NCBI GenBank assembly: GCA_031769625.1
Contig: JAUIMM010000003.1
Span: 2,890,501-2,954,500, forward strand
DNA length: 64,000 nucleotides
Reading direction: 5' to 3'
From: Taudactylus pleione
Taxonomy: Eukaryota > Chordata > Amphibia > Anura > Myobatrachidae
Part shown: in pieces, positions 61,796 through 64,000 of the stretch
Position numbering within the stretch: position 1 is the stretch's first letter
Layout: every line of letters starts with the position of its first letter
Program-made: the position numbers and the translations under genes
Notes under the pieces: model-generated
Databases searched by the model: none
Seen by the model: only the letters and a program-made list of their open reading frames with translations
What the model was told of the DNA's origin: nothing

Positions 61796-62400
61796 AGGGG
61801 GATATAGCAGCCATCTCCAGGGTGGGGGAATAGTGTCCATCTCCAGGGAGGGGGAGGGGGGGGGGTAGCGGCCATCTCCAGGGTGGGGGAGAGGGATAGA
61901 GGCCATCTCCAAGGTGCTGGTGGGGCAATCTCTATGGTGGGGGGACAGGGATAAAGGTCATCTCCAGGGCAGGGGGAGGGGGGTTAGCGGCCATCTCCAA
62001 GGTGGGGGAGAGGGATAGAAGCCATCTCCAGGGTGGTTTTTTTTTTGAGAGGGATAGCTGCCATCTTCAGGGTGGGGGAGAAAGATAGAGGCCATCTCCA
62101 GGGAGGGGGAGAAGGGATGAAGGGATAGTGGCCATCTCCAGGGTGGGGGAGAAGGGATAGGGGCCATCTCCAGGGTGGGGGAGAAGGGATAAGGGCCATC
62201 TCCAGGGTGGGGGAGAAGGGATAGGGGCCATCTCCAGGGTGGGGGAATAGAGGCCATCTCCAGAGTTGGAGTGGGGGAATGTTGAAGCGTTCAGTGTAGG
62301 GGGGAATTGCAGCCATCTCCAGGGTGGAGAAAGGGGGTGTTTAAGCATTTAGTGTAGGGGGGAAATAGCAGCCAACTCCAGGGTGGTGGTGTGTGTGGGG
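61796..62400. repeat. G-rich minisatellite, about 32 bp
   Basis: Unit gccatctccagggtgggggagaagggatag, with starts at 62,163, 62,195 and 62,227 giving a period of 32. Earlier units vary from 25 to 45 bp. The plus strand carries many GGGGG runs. Minus-strand frames read WRWPL repeats, a by-product only. Confidence 0.9.
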
Positions 62401-62520
62401 GGGGGGGTGACTGCCATTTGCTAAGAAGAATAATACGGTCATTATTAGGTATGGTTTACTATGTTTTGATGTGTACACCAAGGTGGCCAATCCTAAAATA
62501 GTTTACTCCTTACATCCTTA

Positions 62521-62842
62521 AACGGGCCATACACGGTGCGATGGCACCGCGCCATGCAACGGGGGATGCGACGTCGGACATACTGAGCAATCCCCACACA
62601 TGGTGCAATCGGGTGGCCGTCTGCCCAATATGCCGGCTCCCCCCCCCACCCACATAGCGTTGCATGGCATCCCACATCGCACCCCCTGATCGACTGATCC
62701 TGCAGTAAGATCAGGGGGTGCGATGTACGACCCCACGGATGCGCGCTCGGTCCGACATCAGGCCCATACACGGTGCGATACAGCAGCCAAATCGTATCAA
62801 TCCGTCGGATCGGCTGCTTTATCGCACTGTGTATGGCCCGCA
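62521..62842. mobile_element. TTA-flanked MITE, GGGCCATACACGG type
   Basis: Left aacgggccatacacggtgcg and right cgcactgtgtatggcccgca are inverted. TTA at 62,518-62,520 and 62,843-62,845. An internal copy of the terminal motif (ggcccatacacggtgcg) at 62,761 suggests a partial tandem duplication. Confidence 0.88.
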
Positions 62843-64000
62843 TTAGTTAGGAGTATGGCTCGTCTGAGTGAGTTTACTTAGAAATGGAGGTAAAAATACA
62901 TTTAAAGCACTTATAGTTAAACATACAGGGCCTTTAGCTCTAATAGACTCCATTACCAGAGATGAAGGAATGTCGTCTTGGTGACTAATTTGTGAGTGGT
63001 CAGTGTGTGTCCTGGGGTCAGGGGTGACTATGACAGTGGGTAAAGTGCCTGTCCCCAGCATTACTCAGCCTGCATGAAGGCACCGCACTATCATACAGAC
63101 TGTCTGCGGGTGGCTTAGCAAGTCAATGACAAAGAACAACACCTCTGTGGGAACAGGAAGCCGGGAGCCGTCCACCCTCGCTCTATACACAGCCCCCTCC
63201 CAAACCAGGGCTTGGAAGATCGGCCCTGTCACGGAGAATGCAATCCTGCAACATCCCACCCGGGTTAGAATGTTAAAATTTACTACTGCACATGGGGGAA
63301 AGGTTTCATACTAGTATCCTTGTGTCTACACAGCTCATTATAAATCAGGCTGCAGGCCAGACAGCGCTGCCTTCATGTAGCAGGTGCCTTGTGCAGTGGG
63401 CATTCCTACGTGCACCATCCTGATTGGCTGCTGTCATTCATGGAGAACAACTGGGTCACAGGGCAGAGCAAATCCACAATTGCCCGATTCATTCACTGAG
63501 CCCGGGAGACGGGCAACAAATGTTTCATTGTCAGACACATTTAATGTTTCTCCGAATTAAGAGAAAATCCTAAATATTTAGGGAAAGTTGAAAGGAACGG
63601 TGATACGATTGGCAGAGGAATAAAACAACTGTCTTAACAGGGAGCCTCAGTTTCAAATCATCAAACGGGTCCGGCTCGAAAAGGCAGTGCGTCAGCCGGG
63701 AGACCCTGCGTTTTTTCCAGGTGGCAGGGCATGCTGGGAGTTGTGGTAAGTAGATAAATAAAACGGGGGTAGATCTGCATCAAAGAAAATGTCATTTCAA
63801 ATAACAAAAGAAAAAAATGGACAAAGTAATGATCTTAAATTTCATTAAGGTATGAAAAGTATCACATCTCTATTTGTGTACGTTATGTATAGATACTTTA
63901 TATTCGGAAACTTGCAGATTAGGTTTAGTGACCCTTTAAACCAGGGGTCAGGGAACTTTTTTACCTTTTACCCCAAAATATATTTAGATACGCCGAAGTT

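Larger units (their letters stand above)
60780..64000 (-). other. Intron upstream of W1 (partial)
   Basis: Contains a CA dinucleotide run (61,071-61,094), the G-rich minisatellite and a TTA-flanked MITE. No further Gly-X-Y exon is seen up to the right edge. A fragment tggcagggcatgctgggag at 63,722 is a remnant of the hAT-like family of 43,370. Confidence 0.8.

Noticed and set aside
61671..62348. Minus-strand WRWPL repeat frames
   Set aside because: Translation of the G-rich minisatellite; several frames of the same strand look equally open.
1..64000. The microRNA mir-455, which I recall as lying in a COL27A1 intron in mammals
   Set aside because: Neither mature-arm sequence nor its complement was seen. 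It lies in an early intron in human, so it is expected beyond the right edge.

Overview
The window is vertebrate nuclear DNA and most likely comes from a frog. It holds one gene: part of a fibrillar-type collagen gene on the minus strand that I recognise as COL27A1 (collagen XXVII alpha-1). Nineteen exons, named W1 to W19 here in transcription order, lie between 60,779 and 5,263. Each begins with a whole Gly codon, ends on a whole codon, and is flanked by splice sites (GT-AG, except one GC-AG). Together they encode 409 residues of the triple helix, in its C-terminal half. The N-terminal half lies beyond the right edge. The last part of the helix and the C-propeptide lie beyond the left edge. 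Blocks such as [24 protein letters not shown] and the interrupted [11 protein letters not shown] agree with human COL27A1 as I remember it; no search was run.

The exons total 1.2 kb in a span of about 55.5 kb. Five introns are tiny (80, 85, 88, 97 and 141 bp). Most others are 1.5 to 6.7 kb and one is 13.0 kb. The large introns are filled with repeats: two decayed Tc1-type transposons, a CR1/L2-type LINE fragment, tRNA-derived SINE pieces, many short non-autonomous DNA elements (hAT-like with 8-bp duplications, others with TTA/TAA or other 3-bp duplications), and several minisatellites. This mix, and motifs such as the CATGCTGGGA..TGTAGTTTCACAACAGCTGGAGAGC type of foldback, suggest an anuran. 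I infer the group and cannot name the species.

Layout from left to right: 1-5,262 downstream intron with a 61-bp minisatellite. 5,263-9,795 exons W19-W15 with an internally deleted Tc1 element. 9,796-20,818 large introns around W14, with a CCTAACCC-type minisatellite element, about 600-bp mobile elements, a pair of 315-bp direct repeats and nested MITEs. 20,819-30,615 exons W13-W9, with a 1.4-kb TTAGG-type array. 30,616-43,618 the 13-kb intron, with a 66-bp minisatellite, a second Tc1 fossil and a SINE split by a transposon. 43,619-60,779 exons W8-W1, with a LINE fragment and a three-deep nest of elements. 60,780-64,000 upstream intron with a G-rich minisatellite.

I found no second protein-coding gene, no RNA gene, no CRISPR and no operon-like system. 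The best candidate for something not already described is a dispersed element family whose core is a CCTAACCC/TTAGGG-like minisatellite. Four copies here are bounded by 8-bp direct repeats (three perfect, one 7/8), which suggests a minisatellite that moves by transposition.
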